Shown here: piece after piece, positions 31,731 to 42,657 of the stretch
Layout of the letters: each line of letters opens with the position of its first letter
Position numbering within the stretch: the stretch's first letter is position 1
Assembly (NCBI GenBank): GCA_001599755.1
Contig: BCHX01000003.1
Location: forward strand, 558,001-622,000
Length of the DNA stretch: 64,000 bases
Direction: 5' to 3'
Source of the DNA: Gliomastix tumulicola
Lineage: Eukaryota > Ascomycota > Sordariomycetes > Hypocreales > Bionectriaceae
Notes under the pieces: model-generated
Told to the model about the DNA's origin: nothing
Database searches by the model: none
The model's input: only the letters and a program-made list of their open reading frames with translations
Translations under genes and position numbers: made by a program

Positions 31731-33719
31731 CTAATCGATCTTGATGGACTTGTAGATGCGCTGGACAAACCACCAACTGGCAAAGTAACCAATCGTGCCT
31801 GAAACGTGATGTTAGCTTTGAGCCCAATACATACAGAGGAGTTTACAGCACTTACCGGCAAGAATAAAGAAGAGGAGGGAGATCAGAGCGCTGTAGCCAA
31901 TGTAGAGTACAGTACCTGCTAGACCACCAAGCTTGACCTTGGTAATCAGGTACAGGAGACAGTTGAGGAAGATGTAAGCACCGCTGGTGCCAGCGGCGAA
32001 GAAGGACCTCCACTGCCAGTTGTAGTTCTCGGCGCACAGCAGGAAGTACGTCATGAGAATAGTGACGGCAGCGCAGACGATGATCATGAGACCATAGCAG
32101 AGGAAGAGGAAACCGAACATGTAGTAAATCCTGCTGAACCAAATGGAGCTCATGATGAAGTAAAGCTCAACGAAAATGGCACCAAAGGGAAGGAGACCGA
32201 CGATCAAGCAGCTGGGAAGGGGCTTGAGGTATGTCGTGACAGGAGGGATCTGGCGGGGAATCTGGTTCGTGCGAACTGGCGCCTCGATACCATTGGCGCG
32301 GAAACCAAGCCACGAGCCGGCAAAAGAGAGCGGCAGGGAGATGATGAACCAAATGCCAATGATGACGAGCATCGTCGTGAACGGGACTGCACCCGAGGAC
32401 TGCTTCGCCCAGAGGAACAAGTCGAGGAAGAAGAAGGTAGAAAAGACAATGCCCGGGATGAGGATGGGCGTGAGGGCAATGTTGAGCTTCCACTGCTCAC
32501 CCTGCATGGACTTGTAGACTCTGGCAGACACATATCCACCGACAAAGCTGAGAATCGTGTAGAGCAGGATCGTGATGGTGCCGAGAGAGCCTCTGTTGGA
32601 CGGAGAGAGGAATCCCAGGAGAGCAAAAATGATGGTGCAGCCGGTCATAACGAAAAGCTGCACACCATTTCCAAGAAGAACTGAGAGAAGCAGAGGTCGA
32701 GATGGCGTACGGAAGACATCTCCATGAACCAGCTTCCAGCCAGAATCCTCTTGAACACCATCCTCCTCCAGAGCAGCAGTTCCGCTCAGGTCGTCCAGGT
32801 TGATCTGGTCCAGGCGGTTGTATCTAGCAATATCCTTCTTCAGCGTGCGGACGAGGATGGACATGACCGTCAGGACGAGGATGACAACGATGATAGCCGT
32901 ATCGACAAGCCAGAACCAGTGAATCTTGGGGTCGAAGACGTGAAGGTACTTGTCCCAGCGAGTCGCCCAGGCAGTCGGGGACTTTCTCCAGTAGACGGCG
33001 TAGCTGAACTGAACCTTCTTCGAGGCCGAGGGCTTGTCCTCGAGGAAAATAGGCAGGTGCTCATCGGTGCAGTCGGCCTCGCCGGGGTAGGCCTTGGAGC
33101 TGGGCTGGACCACGACTCCCACGACACGCAGCTGCTCGGGGTCGTTGTTCACCTCGTGGTACTCGACCCAGATCTCGTAGTGGTTGTTGAAGAGGATATT
33201 GCCTGACTCGTCATCCTGTCCGAGAAGGAAGCCCGGGCTGTAGAAAGTCGTGCCAGTAAGCTGGTCCTCTATCTGCTGACCGGCCGGCAGACCATCCACC
33301 AGCCAATTCAAGCTGTAGCCCTGCTGGATCTTCTCGCTGATGAAAGGTGTCTGCTTCTCAGAGTATTCAACCGAGCACAGAGACTTGCAGGTCTCGTTCT
33401 TGGCCATGTGAAGATCGAACGGTGAGGTCATGATTCGGTCGCCGAACAGGATGCTGCCCAAGCTTTCGGAGACATAATGCGGTCCCCCTTCGGGTGGGCA
33501 GAACTGGAAAGCAGGGTGGTAGTAGTCGAACGACACGACGGAGTGCAGGCGCGAGTCGGACGGTGAGGCGACGGGCTTGATGCTGTTGACGAACAAAGGC
33601 ACCTGATCGCCGGGCTTGTAGGATGTCGGCGCGACGCCGGGGAGGTAGAAGGCCGCTGAAGGGGCAGCCGCCAGCAGTAGTGCTGACAGCGCCGAAGACG
33701 TGACGCTCTTGAAGACCAT
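31731..33719 (-). CDS. TM9 superfamily (EMP70) endomembrane protein
   Basis: Two exons (33719-31856 and 31798-31731) join to 643 aa. A cleavable signal peptide (about 1-23) precedes a lumenal domain starting FYLPGVAPTSYKPGDQVPLFVNS, the signature of nonaspanin/EMP70 proteins. Then follow nine predicted membrane helices from about residue 280, with the conserved HGDVFRTP block before the second helix. The short last exon supplies the final helix and the cytosolic tail IYKSIKID. The KxD-type end is typical of TM9 proteins and supports Golgi/endosome sorting by coat proteins. The family functions in sorting and adhesion-related membrane protein transport. Without the intron the frame would end in a spurious CMYWAQS tail. 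The gene is divergent from LCP5 and convergent with MED4. Confidence 0.94.
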
Positions 33720-34223
33720 TGCGTTGTCGTGACTATCTCATGCCAATGTGCGGGATGCGCAGGTGTTGGAAGATGGTTAGGCTGACGCACGTCGGATTGC
33801 GCGTTCCGGTAGCCTCACCCACAGCTCGCTCCAAGATCGGGCAGCTCTAGACAGCCTTGGGAACACAAATCTTGAGATGATGTAATCAAAAAGAGAACCG
33901 CCAATATCAACTGCTCGCGGATATCGATGAGAAGCCGTGATATGGACTCATCCAGGGGAAATTGGGAATGGGAAATACGAGGGCTGGAGCTAGCTGGCGA
34001 TGGTTTAACAGCTGTCCTAAGATAGATCGACACCCATGCATGCTAAAAAAAAACCGGCCTCGCGTTCCTGGGCTTAGTCATCGAGCGAGTATGCCTGCAA
34101 GAATTGGGGTTGACCAATGAGACTCGGTCCCACTATCAATAGCCCCGCTAAAAAGTTTCTGAGAATATTCGTGGAGGCTCTCACAGGAAGCCCTTGATGT
34201 CTTAACCTTCACCATCACCAATC
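33720..34223. promoter_or_regulatory. Shared intergenic region of the TM9 gene and LCP5
   Basis: 504 bases between divergent start codons must contain both promoters. A run of nine A is seen near 34045. No specific sites are claimed. Confidence 0.5.
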
Positions 34224-35354
34224 ATGGCCGCACCGACGACACTGCCAGCATTGCTGGACTCCCTCACACAGTCCCTTGCCTCGGCGCAGGAGATCCCGCC
34301 AAGGATCGAGGCCATCGAGCAGCCCAAGGACGGCATCTCGCTGCTCGACGTCAAGAACGAGCTGCTGCTCTCGTACCTCCAGAACCTGGTCTTCCTCATC
34401 CTCCTCAAGTTGCGCAACGCGAAGTCCGACTCCGAGACAAATTCAGACGAGCTAGACGAGACGGTGCGAGCCAAGCTGGTGGAACTCCGCTTGTATCTCG
34501 AGAGGGGCGCACGACCACTCGAGGAGAAATTGAAGTTTTCCATTGAAAGGTTCCTGAGGACCGCGCAGGATGCGGAGAGAGAAGAGAAGCAGAAGGCCCA
34601 GGTCAAGGACCTGAAGGGCGGTTCCGACAGCGACAGCGGCTCAGGGTCAGGCGACGACGAAGATGAAGACTCGGATGCCGGCGAGGAGGAGCGTCGACCT
34701 GTGAAGCCCGTTGCAGGAAGACGCGGCGCGGCACCCAACCTCGGTGCCATGGCCGACGATGTTACCGCACGCCCCGCCCGAGACGATGACACCACCCCGT
34801 CAGGCATCTACCGACCTCCGAAGCGCGAGCGCCAGCTCATGGAGACTACAACCGGCCGTCGCGAGAAGTCCGACCGCAGACCCAACAAATCACACACCAT
34901 GGATGAGTTCGTCGCGGACGAGTTCTCTACCGCTCCCGTGGCGGAGCCCAGTGTCGGCACAACCATCGTCAACCGCGGTCGCAGCATGAAGACGGCCAGT
35001 CAGCGCAAGGCGGAGGACGAGCGTCGGGAGTACGAAGAGGGGAACTTTGTGCGATTGCCAAAGGAGACCAAGAAGGATAAGGCGAAGAAGGCCAAGTCAG
35101 AGGGACGCGGCCGGATGACGTTTGGCGGCGAGGAGTGGCACAACCTGGGCGAGGGCGTTGATCGCATCGACCGACTCACTAAGCGCAAGGACGGTGGCAG
35201 GGGAAGCAATGTGCGTGCGTTGCTTGACAAGAGCCGCAAGAGAGGCATGGACACGACGGACGGGCCGAGGGCGAGCGGCCAGATCGGTGAGAGGTATCAG
35301 AAGAGGGTCAAGCTATTGGAAGCAGGCCGACGAGACAGGGGCAAAAACAGGTAG
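34224..35354 (+). CDS. LCP5: U3 snoRNP-associated protein Lcp5 (Sas10/Utp3/neuroguidin family)
   Basis: A single exon of 376 aa. The N-terminal Sas10/Utp3-like helical domain (about residues 1-125) includes KDGISLLDVKNELLLSYLQN and FLILLKLRNAK. An acidic Asp/Glu/Ser stretch follows, then the conserved GIYRPPKRER motif (about 192-201). The C-terminal region is Lys/Arg-rich (about 270-376) and has RMTFGGEEWHNLGEGVDRI and ALLDKSRKR. Lcp5 is a nucleolar small-subunit processome factor needed for pre-18S rRNA processing. Human neuroguidin belongs to the same family. The basic C-terminus is consistent with nucleolar targeting and RNA binding. Confidence 0.9.
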   Translation: MAAPTTLPALLDSLTQSLASAQEIPPRIEAIEQPKDGISLLDVKNELLLSYLQNLVFLILLKLRNAKSDSETNSDELDETVRAKLVELRLYLERGARPLEEKLKFSIERFLRTAQDAEREEKQKAQVKDLKGGSDSDSGSGSGDDEDEDSDAGEEERRPVKPVAGRRGAAPNLGAMADDVTARPARDDDTTPSGIYRPPKRERQLMETTTGRREKSDRRPNKSHTMDEFVADEFSTAPVAEPSVGTTIVNRGRSMKTASQRKAEDERREYEEGNFVRLPKETKKDKAKKAKSEGRGRMTFGGEEWHNLGEGVDRIDRLTKRKDGGRGSNVRALLDKSRKRGMDTTDGPRASGQIGERYQKRVKLLEAGRRDRGKNR

Positions 35355-35615
35355 TATAGTGTACACACCTTGTAGCCGTGTGTATAAACATGCGTTTTCA
35401 AAGGGTAAAAAGAAGATACTTATTATTCTAAGCCCAAAACATAAGTCACAAGATGCACGACATTGCTGCTTGAAGTGATATTCAAGCTCCATGTTGGGTG
35501 TTATCGATAAGAAAAAAAGTTCACAACCCGAAGCTACCCCTCCAGCGCCAATGACTCCAATGCTCACCCTCTCGTCCCCCTCCCTCTTTCTTCTCCTTCA
35601 CATACCCAATTGAAG

Positions 35616-37036
35616 ATGAAGAGCGACGACAAAGACACGATGGACGTCGACACTGAGTCCCTGCCGACGACAGTCAGCAGCACCCCAAAGATCGAAGCCG
35701 CCCACACCATCAACAACAACACCACCACGACAACCTCCGACGAAGACGACCCCGTCACCACCACCTACCCCGTCTTCCTCAACCCAGCCCTCCCCCACGG
35801 CCGCCGCCTCCTCGTCCTCCAGCAGCCCAACCGCACCGACGAGCACCCGCGCCCGCCGCCGACGGAGCTCCGCATCAAGACGCGCACGGGTATGGTCGAG
35901 CTCGACATCCCCATCGACGCGACGACCGCCTACGACAAGGAAAAGGGCATGCGCTGGGGCCGCAGCCTGAAGGCCAGCATGCAGGCCAAGGGGGGCGGCA
36001 GCCACGGCGTCGCGGGCGGGTTCGCCGTCGGCGCCGCGCAGCAGAGGGGCGGCGGCGGGCGCGGGAGGCGGGAGGCCCAGCAGGAGGAGGAGGCGGACCT
36101 GATGATGGATTGGAACGAGGCGGCGCGGCAGGGGAAGGTGTTGACGACGCAGACGCTCGGGGGCCAGTACCCGGATGTCGGGGACGTGCAGTACATGGTT
36201 GGCGTCTTTCAGGGGAGTATGTGGAATGCCCTGTCCTGTCCGTTGCCTTGAAGACGACGACGCGAGACTGACGAATGTATACAGAGAACCTCCATCTTAC
36301 ACCGGTATCCTCGCTTGTTCACCTCCGACCTCAACCCCACCATATCGACGCAACAACGCACCTCGAGCGACAGGCCTCCGCCAAGGAAAGCGCAGCCTCG
36401 GGCTCGGGTGCTGGATCAGGCGCGGGCTCGTCGTCCGCAGGCGCCAGGGCCATCCACATGACCATCAAGACCACCAGCGACGGCGACGCTGTCACCACGG
36501 AGACCATGGCCGACCGTCTACGCTCCGTACAGTCCGAGAACTGGCGCCGCATGCAGTTCACGGACGAGAATACCGAGTCGGCCTGGGACGTCTACAATGA
36601 GAGTCTATTCCTTGGTCCACCCGAGTCCGGCGAGCAGGAGGGAGCAAATGGCGATGCTGCTGGCAAGGGCAAGGCAAAAGCCCAAGAGGAGGAGAAGAAG
36701 GTGGAGGAGGAAGAAGAAGAAGAGGACCTCGAGGCTGCAGTGCCGAGGTTCAAGATCAGATGGGGCGACAAAGAGCTCCTCGAAGCAGTGAGCGACATCA
36801 AGAAGCCGGAGCCAAAGCCAGCGGACGATCCCAAGGAGTCCGCCTCCAAGGCCGGGGACAAGTCAAAGGACAAGGGCAAAGGCAAAGAGCCGGAACGTCC
36901 TGCGGTCGAAGAGGCCCCGAAACATAAGCCTGCCACGAGGACGAGAGGCGGCAGCGCGGTTGGCGCTAGACGGGGTGGTAGACCCAGAGCATCGTCCTCC
37001 AAGGCCGCTACTTCTTCTTCAACCACTATCGACTAG
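35616..37036 (+). CDS. RPC37: RNA polymerase III subunit RPC5/Rpc37
   Basis: Exons 35616-36216 and 36285-37036 join to 450 aa. Rpc5 (yeast Rpc37, human POLR3E/Sin) pairs with Rpc53 on Pol III and is needed for initiation and termination on tRNA and 5S genes. The family signs are YPVFLNPAL followed by RLLVLQQPNR (about residues 50-70), TELRIKTRTGMVELDIP, and across the intron the block YMVGVFQGKNLHLTPV with HLRPQPHHIDA (about 192-220). The C-terminal half is low complexity: Glu-rich, Lys-rich and Ser/Gly-rich. The join at the intron restores an unbroken YMVGVFQGKNLHL block. It is co-oriented with LCP5, 261 bases downstream, and both serve RNA production for ribosome synthesis. Confidence 0.88.
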
Positions 37037-37685
37037 ATCACATTGTTTTAGTCCTCTTTGTGCTTTTCTGTACATATAGCATGTATATAGACGGCGTCAC
37101 GGAAAGCGAAAATAGGGCCAGGGTATCATCACGTAGATCGAAAGCAACCGACTTGGTTACCTTCTCCCGCGACTTGGTACCAACATATTTCATTGGTTTA
37201 TGGATTATAGGGGAAATACTATGAACAAACGTAAAAGCATAATTGAGGGTGTTCATTGCACCCCTCCAAAGGATGTTCGTCAGAGATACGGATCTCGCAA
37301 TGCCTCTCTCCATCCCATCATCTAGCCATTGATGTTCAAGAACAGGCGTCGCCGTCACCATCCTCCATTCCTTCATATCTTACATCTTAGCTCCCGCAAC
37401 ATCGCCCCAAGATGCAGTATCAACGCCCCAAGACTTGATAGGACTATGCATGATCAGTCTGGCCGGTATCGTTCTTTGATGTTTAGACGTGTTGGGTCAA
37501 AAAACAACACAATCTCCCAAAGCAAGTCAAACTCGCTCGCCAAAGCTTCGTCAACCAGAGACGCATTATTTCCGCCGTATACAATTATAATGTTTTGGAG
37601 TTCAGCCAGTTGGAAGTGATGTCCAGTCGTTCGATGTCATGTTTTCGTCCCAGATTTTCTCTCTTCCGTTTTGTTTTTCGAGCAA
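37037..37685. other. Intergenic region between convergent RPC37 and PAT1
   Basis: About 650 bases, relatively AT-rich, consistent with two 3' UTRs. No gene is seen. Confidence 0.5.
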
Positions 37686-40184
37686 TCATTGCAGTAGTTC
37701 GACATCCAAACCGATGGAGCGCATGAAGAGGTTGACGCTGCTGAGACGATCGCTCGCCATAGCCGCGGGCAGCGTCTTCGACAAAGTAACTGTGTCGAGA
37801 ACACGATCCTTGACGGCAAGCACAAGGCGTGTCTGCTGGTCGTGGCTGGCGCTCACACCCATAGCAGCAAGCAGCTGCCAGACATAAACATCCTCGCCCG
37901 TGTTGACGCTGCCAGGGAAAATGTATGGCAGCGACGGCTCCAACCTGTTGAAAAAGTTCTCGAAAGTTCGCTCCCTATTCCAGTTAGTAAATTCAGACCA
38001 GATAGAAGAAAGGGTGAGAGCCTACCATTTTTCCCACTGAGTGGCATCACCGACGCCAGTCTGCTTAAGAAGCACGGCGCGGCTGAGAATGAGAGTCAAC
38101 ATCGAAACACCGATTCTCGTCTTAGCAATCATTTCGACCCGGAGCTTCTTGGTCGCTAGGTCAAGGACACCATCCACGATATCGAGACCCGTGTCGTTGA
38201 AGTACTGCATCAAGGATGGCATGACAGTAGAGATGAACAGCTCGATATCCTCCCGCATGCGCGCGTTCAAAGTCGTCTCGGCGTTGATAACACCTCCTTG
38301 TACGACGTCCAGCTGGTCGAGATGGTAGACAATCAGGGTCAAAATCGTAGTTCGCTTCTCAAAATCAAGATGCGGGAAGATTCGAGGAATAGCCTTCTTC
38401 CCTTTTCCGCAGGAGAGGAAGGCAATGAAAGGATGAGGCTCAACAATGTCCACAGGGTGGTGAACCTGAAGCTCGTCCCAGAGCTTCGCGTTGAGTGCAT
38501 CCAAAGTCGACTTCCACTCAACCTGCCTCTTCTCTAACTCTTCTCCGGCGCCTGGAGGTGGAATCATGCGCACATGATCCTCGATCTTCATCAGCGTATT
38601 GTAGACCTTCTCGACGTTCCGGAGAACAGCCTTCCGGTCAAGGTTAGCACCAGTGCCCGGCTTCTTGGCGCCAGCAGGGCGAGGGGTCTCGCTCTCAGTG
38701 CGCTTGATGTTGAGAAGAGGCTTCGGCGTCTTGGCATTGCTGAATGAGATCTTTCCCAAGCTTCCTGCAATAACTAGCTGGGGATTCTTCGGCTTGTTCT
38801 TGGCCGCTTCGACCGCCCGCTGCACCTGTTGCTCCATGCGCTGGAAGTGGTTGTCAGCCTGGCGGCCATGGCGACGCATTCCGTTGTGGCGGTTGCCAGT
38901 CTGGTAGAGATAGGTCTGCGCAAAGTTGCTAAGGGGCTGGCTGGGATTGTGCCGCTGTCCGGCCCTAATGTGGCTGTAAACCTGGTAGTAAAAGTCCTCG
39001 GCGATCGAAGTGTCGCTGGGCTGCTCAGTTGGGTTTCCGGTAGCGGCCACGAGCTGCTGAAGCTGGATTCGGGTAATGAAGTTCTTGTCCTGGGGAGTCA
39101 TAATGCCGTTATCCTTCGACAGGAGCCAGATCTTGTGGTTTCGCTTAGCGCGCTTAGTCTCCTGGTCCAGGAAGGCAAGCTTCTCTTCCTCAGACATCTG
39201 CTGGAACTGGGGATGAGCTTGCAGCTGAGGTGGCAGCTGGGCGAGGGCGCTCTGAGAAAGGCTGGGCTGGTGGCTCGGAGTACTACCTCGAGCAGCATCT
39301 CCACGGTTCGGATTCTGCAGGATCTGGGTGGGCTGAACAGGCGGCGCCTGATGATGCTGCGTAACCGGAGGCGTGGGTACACCCTGACCAGAGGGAGTTG
39401 AACGATGCTGCGAAGCTTGGGGTCGCTGGAGAATCGTCACCGGGTGGGCATGGGTATGTTGGGGCGGCGCCTGATGCTGCGGCTGCGGCTGCGGCTGCTG
39501 TTGCTGCTGATACTGAGCAGACGGCTGAGCAAAAGCGATGGCTGGGTCTTGGAACGGCTGAGGTTGGCTAGCGGGCTGTTTCGGCTGCTGGCGCATAGCT
39601 GCCTCGACCTCCTCCAGACTCATCATCTTCCTGCTAGCCGGCAGGGCCGCAGGCGCAGCTTCCACAGGTGCGGGAGCAGCAGGCTTAGCAGCCGTCTTGG
39701 CGGGTCCCAAACCCCAGATGCTACGGTCCACGTTCAGCTCGGGCATTTGCTCAGGCTCGTGGTACTTTTCGTATCCAGTTCGAGCAGGGCGATAGGGTTG
39801 TTGCACTGGCTGGCTGGCGTAGTATGAAGCCTGGCTCTGAGGGACGGCAGCCTTGGGCGCCGGCTGAGAACGGTGGAAGCGAACATGCTCTTCCTCGATA
39901 GCGCCCGCAACCTTTGCGGTCTGGCCAAAGAAGTCGAAGTCCTTGCCGACCTTCGGAGGGCCAGAGCTAACCTCGTTGCCACCACCAAACGTATCGTCGT
40001 TGAAGGCGTCATCGGTTTCGTCGAGCTGATCGCCAAGTCCGTCGTATGTATCCTCGAACTCGAGAGCGTCGTCCACTTCCTCCCCGCGTCCAGAGAGGCC
40101 AGCGAACGGGTCGTACGCCTGGGAGAACCCCGGCGCAGACTTGTCGTGGCTGCGGCCACTGGTGTCGAACCCGAAGAACGACAT
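37686..40184 (-). CDS. PAT1: PAT1 mRNA decapping activator / P-body protein
   Basis: Exons 40184-38026 and 37974-37686 join to 815 aa. Pat1 links the Lsm1-7 ring, the helicase Dhh1 and the decapping enzyme on deadenylated mRNA in cytoplasmic P-bodies. The start MSFFGFDTSGRSHD with AYDPFAGL is typical of fungal Pat1, and the ORF's upstream extension lacks this character. A Pro/Gln-rich region (about 230-380) includes runs of Gln-Pro dipeptides. A conserved block follows around ICEEFYY-type sequence (AEDFYYQVYSHIRAGQ) and the RHNGMRRHGRQADNHF segment. The C-terminal helical domain (about 520-815) continues into the last exon with ERTFENFFNRLEPSLPYIFP. The intron lies near the end and restores a Trp codon. 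Confident from N-terminal and C-terminal features. Confidence 0.92.
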
Positions 40185-42027
40185 ATTGATGGCTGTAGTG
40201 AAGTAATTACGGATGGGACTGCGCGGGGTTTTGGTTAGCAATGTGCTGGCGTTGAGGGTAGTGTTCGAATGGAAACAAGGGTTTGGGTGGGAACTGATGG
40301 CATTCGGGTTCCAAGTAAATAGTTGGTGGGGCATCAAGCTGAGTGCGGCCTTCCAAGCTGCTTCCACTCAGAAGCAATCTTGGCGGGCAGCATGCAATAC
40401 CAGGGCCATTCGCACAGAAACGCGGCGCATATAGAGCTGCACTCTTTCTCAAGAGCTCTCTATGTATTGGCCTCGGCCTTGCCAAGGCTGCCAAAATTCG
40501 GGCAAATGCTCGCGAGGACACCCCTCAAACTCCTCGCGCAAGGTGTTCGGGATCGTGGCAACGGTGCCAGTTGCCGAGGGCGAAAATATCTCCAGATCCA
40601 AGGGTGTACTCACAACTAGATGGATGAGAGGTTTTCGAAAGATTCTAAGTCCAGCCAATCTATCATGATGTCTCTCCAAACAGGTGGCGGGGATCAGGAG
40701 GAGCTAGGGACAATGCCACGTCGCTTGCAATCGACCACACTCCGAAGCAGCAGCCGATATCGTGTCGTCCGGGTATTCGATGCGTCCCCTATTCCAATAT
40801 TCGTCGAAGGTCAAAATCGAAGGAAAGCCGAGGTCGAGATCGAGGGTTTGGAAGGACCGAAGTTGGGGGTTTGGAAGAGTCGGAGATCTGTGCGATGACG
40901 GCGATAACTCGCGCCCTGGGACTGGCTCAAAATTCCGAGGGCTGTGCGCGGTCGTAAGAGATCCAACGGAGAAAAAAAAGAAGAAGGAAAGCGTCGCTCC
41001 AGCTGAGGCGGCTGGAACAAGACGAATAGAAAATGGAGAAGAGAGCTCGGATGCGTTGCGCCTTGCTGAGCGAGAACAGAGCGAGTTGCGCGGCGCGAGC
41101 GAGGCCCTTGTGAAGGTTGGAAGCAAAATCTCCACATCACCACCATGGTTTTGTGGGACCCGCCCAAGCAGGGGAAGAAAAGCTTGAGCCACATAGGCAC
41201 CTAAAATGTATGCTTTCATGACTGAAGTATTTATTCGACCACTTGCCGCCTTGCTTGACAGAAAGACGCACAGACGCTGCCTAGGCTTCTACGGGGCCTA
41301 TCATTATTGTCAACGAGAGCTCCTCACGCGCAACGGCGAGCCCAATGCGGAAATCACGTGCAAACCCCACGATGCGAGGATCAATGGGCTGGAGGAGCAT
41401 GTTAGAGGCTGAGAGAATCCCCTTCTCCAATTGAAACGACATTGACGCACTCACACAGTGTGCAGAAAGCAATTGATACCTAAGTCGGATATTTCGGGGT
41501 CGAAGAACGAAGCTTATCACGAATGCAAATGCAGAAGGGATAGTATTGAATCGCACACTACTCTGCCATTGGGTGTGCCTCCTCGTCTCCTCCCCAGTCC
41601 CTAAAAGGACCGGGGGGATCAATGAAAAATGCAACAACAGTTCCGGGCCAGCTGACGCATTGGTGCTTTCCTTTCTTCAATCCCGCATCTCGAACGTCGA
41701 GCGAGACTGATGAGAGGGGCATGGGAGTACATGACGCTCTCAAAGGGGCCGGGGGGTCGTGAAGCCACGAAAAGGCGGGGGAAGTGAAACCAGCATCTTC
41801 TTCACTGCAAGCAGTCACCGTCGCTTTTGATTTGCAATCATCACGAGAGCCAGAAGGGACGCTGTCTTCACAATCTTGCCAGCACAACACCTATTCGTCG
41901 TTTGGTCCGGGCTGTCGCGGGTTGGTTGGTTGGTTGTTCTTTGTCTTGTCACGGGCTGTGGTGATCATGTTTGTTTGTTTGTTTTCGCGAGAGTCGAGGG
42001 CAGCACGGCAGTAGCAGCAGCAACACT
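40185..42027. other. Gene-poor region between PAT1 start and methyltransferase end
   Basis: About 1.8 kb with no supported gene. Overlapping short frames at 40704-41219 occur on both strands and have no motifs. The region includes the PAT1 promoter and leader, then the methyltransferase 3' end. Confidence 0.5.
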
Positions 42028-42657
42028 TCACGCGAGCACCTTGAGGACGATCATGCGGGCCTGAACGCCGGCACCACGTCGGTAGTCGACCATGTCGGCG
42101 GTCAGGAGCTCGGCCTGGCCCTTGTTGACAAGGCTCTCGATCTTGTCCTGGTAGCCACCGCTCTCGTAGATGTAGCCGAGCACGGTGGCAACGATGAGGC
42201 CACCAGGCTTGGTGATGCGGACAAACTCGTCGAGGGCAACGGGACCAACGTGACCCTGCGTCATGGTGCCGATGCAGGCCACGACGTCGTAGGTGTTGTC
42301 CTTTTGCGAGAGAGGGCTGGACAGGTCCGCGGTCTCGAGGGAGCGGTAGGCACCCGTCTTGCGGGCGACCTCGAGCATGCCAGGGCTCAGGTCGACACCG
42401 TCGACCTTCTTAGCGCCGGCCAGGGCAAGCTGGACGCCGACGAGGCCAGTGCCACAGCCGGCGTCGAGGAGCTCAATGTCAGGGCCGATCTGGGGGGTAC
42501 CGAGGTACTTGAGGACATGGGCAGCCGCGACGACAGGGCCGACATAGTCCTGGTCGGCCTTGGCCAGGTCGGAGTCATAGTTGGCAGCCCACTCATCATA
42601 GAGGGTACGAGTGTCATTGACATCGTTGAGAGTGTAAGAGCGAGCAAGATGAGACAT
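42028..42657 (-). CDS. SAM-dependent class I methyltransferase, METTL27/WBSCR27-like
   Basis: A single exon of 209 aa, starting at the ATG at 42657. The frame is open upstream without a conserved extension. Motif I is LLDAGCGTGLVGVQLA (about residues 66-81), followed by the acidic loop DGVDLSPGMLEVA. Motif II/III lies in YDVVACIGTMTQGHV, and the helix motif in VRITKPGGLIVATV. The N-terminal YDEWAANYDSDLA segment is typical of the METTL27 (WBSCR27) group. The substrate of that group is unresolved, and this enzyme's is unknown. It is probably cytosolic, as no signal or membrane segment is seen. Confidence 0.87.
   Translation of the reverse strand: MSHLARSYTLNDVNDTRTLYDEWAANYDSDLAKADQDYVGPVVAAAHVLKYLGTPQIGPDIELLDAGCGTGLVGVQLALAGAKKVDGVDLSPGMLEVARKTGAYRSLETADLSSPLSQKDNTYDVVACIGTMTQGHVGPVALDEFVRITKPGGLIVATVLGYIYESGGYQDKIESLVNKGQAELLTADMVDYRRGAGVQARMIVLKVLA

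Noticed and set aside
40704..41219. Overlapping frames on both strands (171 and 141 codons) upstream of PAT1
   Set aside because: Neither frame has motifs, they mirror each other, and no splice sites link them to other exons.
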